Of a DNA stretch of 64,000 nucleotides, positions 63,374-64,000 are shown one piece after another. Each line of letters starts with the position of its first letter. The first letter of the stretch is position 1. Below the pieces are notes generated by a model, which worked only from the letters and a program-made list of their open reading frames with translations, had not been told where the DNA came from and ran no database searches. A program made the translations under genes and the position numbers. The DNA lies in contig NC_013169.1 in assembly GCF_000023925.1 (NCBI RefSeq), positions 2,480,001-2,544,000 on the forward strand, written 5' to 3'. This DNA comes from Kytococcus sedentarius DSM 20547 (GTDB taxonomy: Bacteria; Actinomycetota; Actinomycetes; Actinomycetales; Dermatophilaceae).

Positions 63374-63982
63374 TCAGTCGCCGAAGAGGCGCACGGGGGT
63401 CGAACCGCCCGCTGCGGGCCGACCACCGGCCGGCCGGCCGGGTGCCGCATCGACCGGCGGGCTGCTCGCCAGCGCCCCGACCACCCTCCCCACCCAGGCC
63501 TCGAGCTGCTGGCCGGCCTGGGCCGCCTTCTCCGGGCCGCGGCGGTAGGGGTCCTCGACCGACTCCGCACGGGAGGACGGGACACGCACGCGCGACACCG
63601 TATCGACCAGCGCGGGCCCGGAGGGCACCGGCCCGGCCGCGGCCAGCTCGTCGACGGCGTGCAGGAAGTGGCCGAGCGTGTGGGTGCGCCGGGTCAGGGA
63701 CGGCATCTCGTCCACTACGTAGGCCTTGTGACGACGCTCCATGGTGAGCACCAGGTCCGCCTCGCGCAGGATCGGCAGGCTGACCTGGCGTGCCGCGAAG
63801 CCCTCGGGGTCGCCGCCCCGCCGCCGCAGCTCGTGGGCCATCAGCTCGTCCATCGGGTTGCCGACCAGCGCCATGGTCCCCGCCGAGGAGAAGGTGAGCC
63901 CGTGCGGCGCGAGGTGCCGCGACCACCGCTCGGCGAACGTGGACCGGCAGATGTTGCCGGTGCAGACATAGAGGATGTGCAC
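63374..63982 (-). CDS. Low-molecular-weight protein-tyrosine phosphatase
   Basis: A 202-residue phosphatase. The P-loop CTGNICRS (residues 7-14) and the late catalytic Asp in DPYRR (about residue 142) define the family. It probably dephosphorylates Tyr residues of polysaccharide-export kinases or host-like targets. The last 40 residues are a Pro/Gly/Ala-rich extension. GTG at 63982 as start; the window ends 18 bases upstream, so its promoter and any upstream partner gene are not visible. Confidence 0.88.
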   Translation of the reverse strand: MHILYVCTGNICRSTFAERWSRHLAPHGLTFSSAGTMALVGNPMDELMAHELRRRGGDPEGFAARQVSLPILREADLVLTMERRHKAYVVDEMPSLTRRTHTLGHFLHAVDELAAAGPVPSGPALVDTVSRVRVPSSRAESVEDPYRRGPEKAAQAGQQLEAWVGRVVGALASSPPVDAAPGRPAGGRPAAGGSTPVRLFGD

Positions 63983-64000
63983 GTGGGCCTCCCGGCGGTC

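Overview
The window is a high-GC actinobacterial chromosome segment. Overlapping start and stop codons, many GTG starts, an IdeR-type regulator, a CobA-HemD fusion, the tiny ribosomal protein bS22, a C5 haem pathway and a ResB/CcsB cytochrome c system point to the Actinomycetes, most likely Micrococcales near Intrasporangiaceae/Dermatophilaceae. The family-level placement is inference. Almost every base lies in or beside a gene, and no stretch over about 300 bases lacks a feature.

Layout. 0-3 kb: SbcC/SbcD-like DNA repair pair (SbcC runs off the left edge). 3-7 kb: two overlapping CrcB fluoride channels, two CNNM/HlyC membrane proteins and an IdeR/DtxR regulator. 7-12.5 kb: S66 peptidase, PdxH, an unknown protein and aminopeptidase N. 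12.6-17.3 kb: Ser/Asp-rich lipoprotein, purine permease operon (cold-shock protein, DUF3027, permease, 28-residue membrane peptide) and two membrane proteins. 17.3-20.6 kb: menaquinone genes menC, menB, menE. 20.6-27.7 kb: a lower-GC island with an MFS exporter, a SagB-type dehydrogenase and a truncated ATP-grasp ligase. These look like the remnant of a ribosomal-peptide tailoring operon cut by a nest of insertion sequences (two ISL3-type elements, one split by an IS256-type element). 27.8-30.4 kb: decayed menA-menB-menE fragments, a RelBE toxin-antitoxin pair, a lipoprotein and intact menA. 30.5-32.3 kb: two related lipoproteins, the first behind a candidate structured RNA leader. 32.3-44.4 kb: leftward hemA-hemC-hemD-hemB-hemL-phosphatase-tlpA-ccdA-resB-ccsB-DUF4229, joining haem synthesis to cytochrome c assembly, preceded by bS22. 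44.5-50.2 kb: AcuC deacetylase, TrkA, two acetyltransferases, ProC, proline dehydrogenase and a TetR regulator. 50.3-52.9 kb: an IS481-type element carrying two passenger genes (WYL regulator, alpha/beta hydrolase), with inverted repeats and a perfect 6-bp target duplication. 52.9-64 kb: sugar-isomerase-like protein, Ppx/GppA, RadA, DUF2382, DisA, MutY, YCF48-like protein, DUF3817, ClpC and a low-molecular-weight tyrosine phosphatase.

The native genes form coherent sets: menaquinone, haem and cytochrome c assembly for respiration; SbcCD, RadA, DisA and MutY for genome maintenance; ClpC for proteolysis. The least ordinary parts are the cargo-carrying IS481 element, the IS-truncated SagB/ATP-grasp operon, the scrambled men fragments and a dispersed CGATGCGG motif that is strongly over-represented by hand count.
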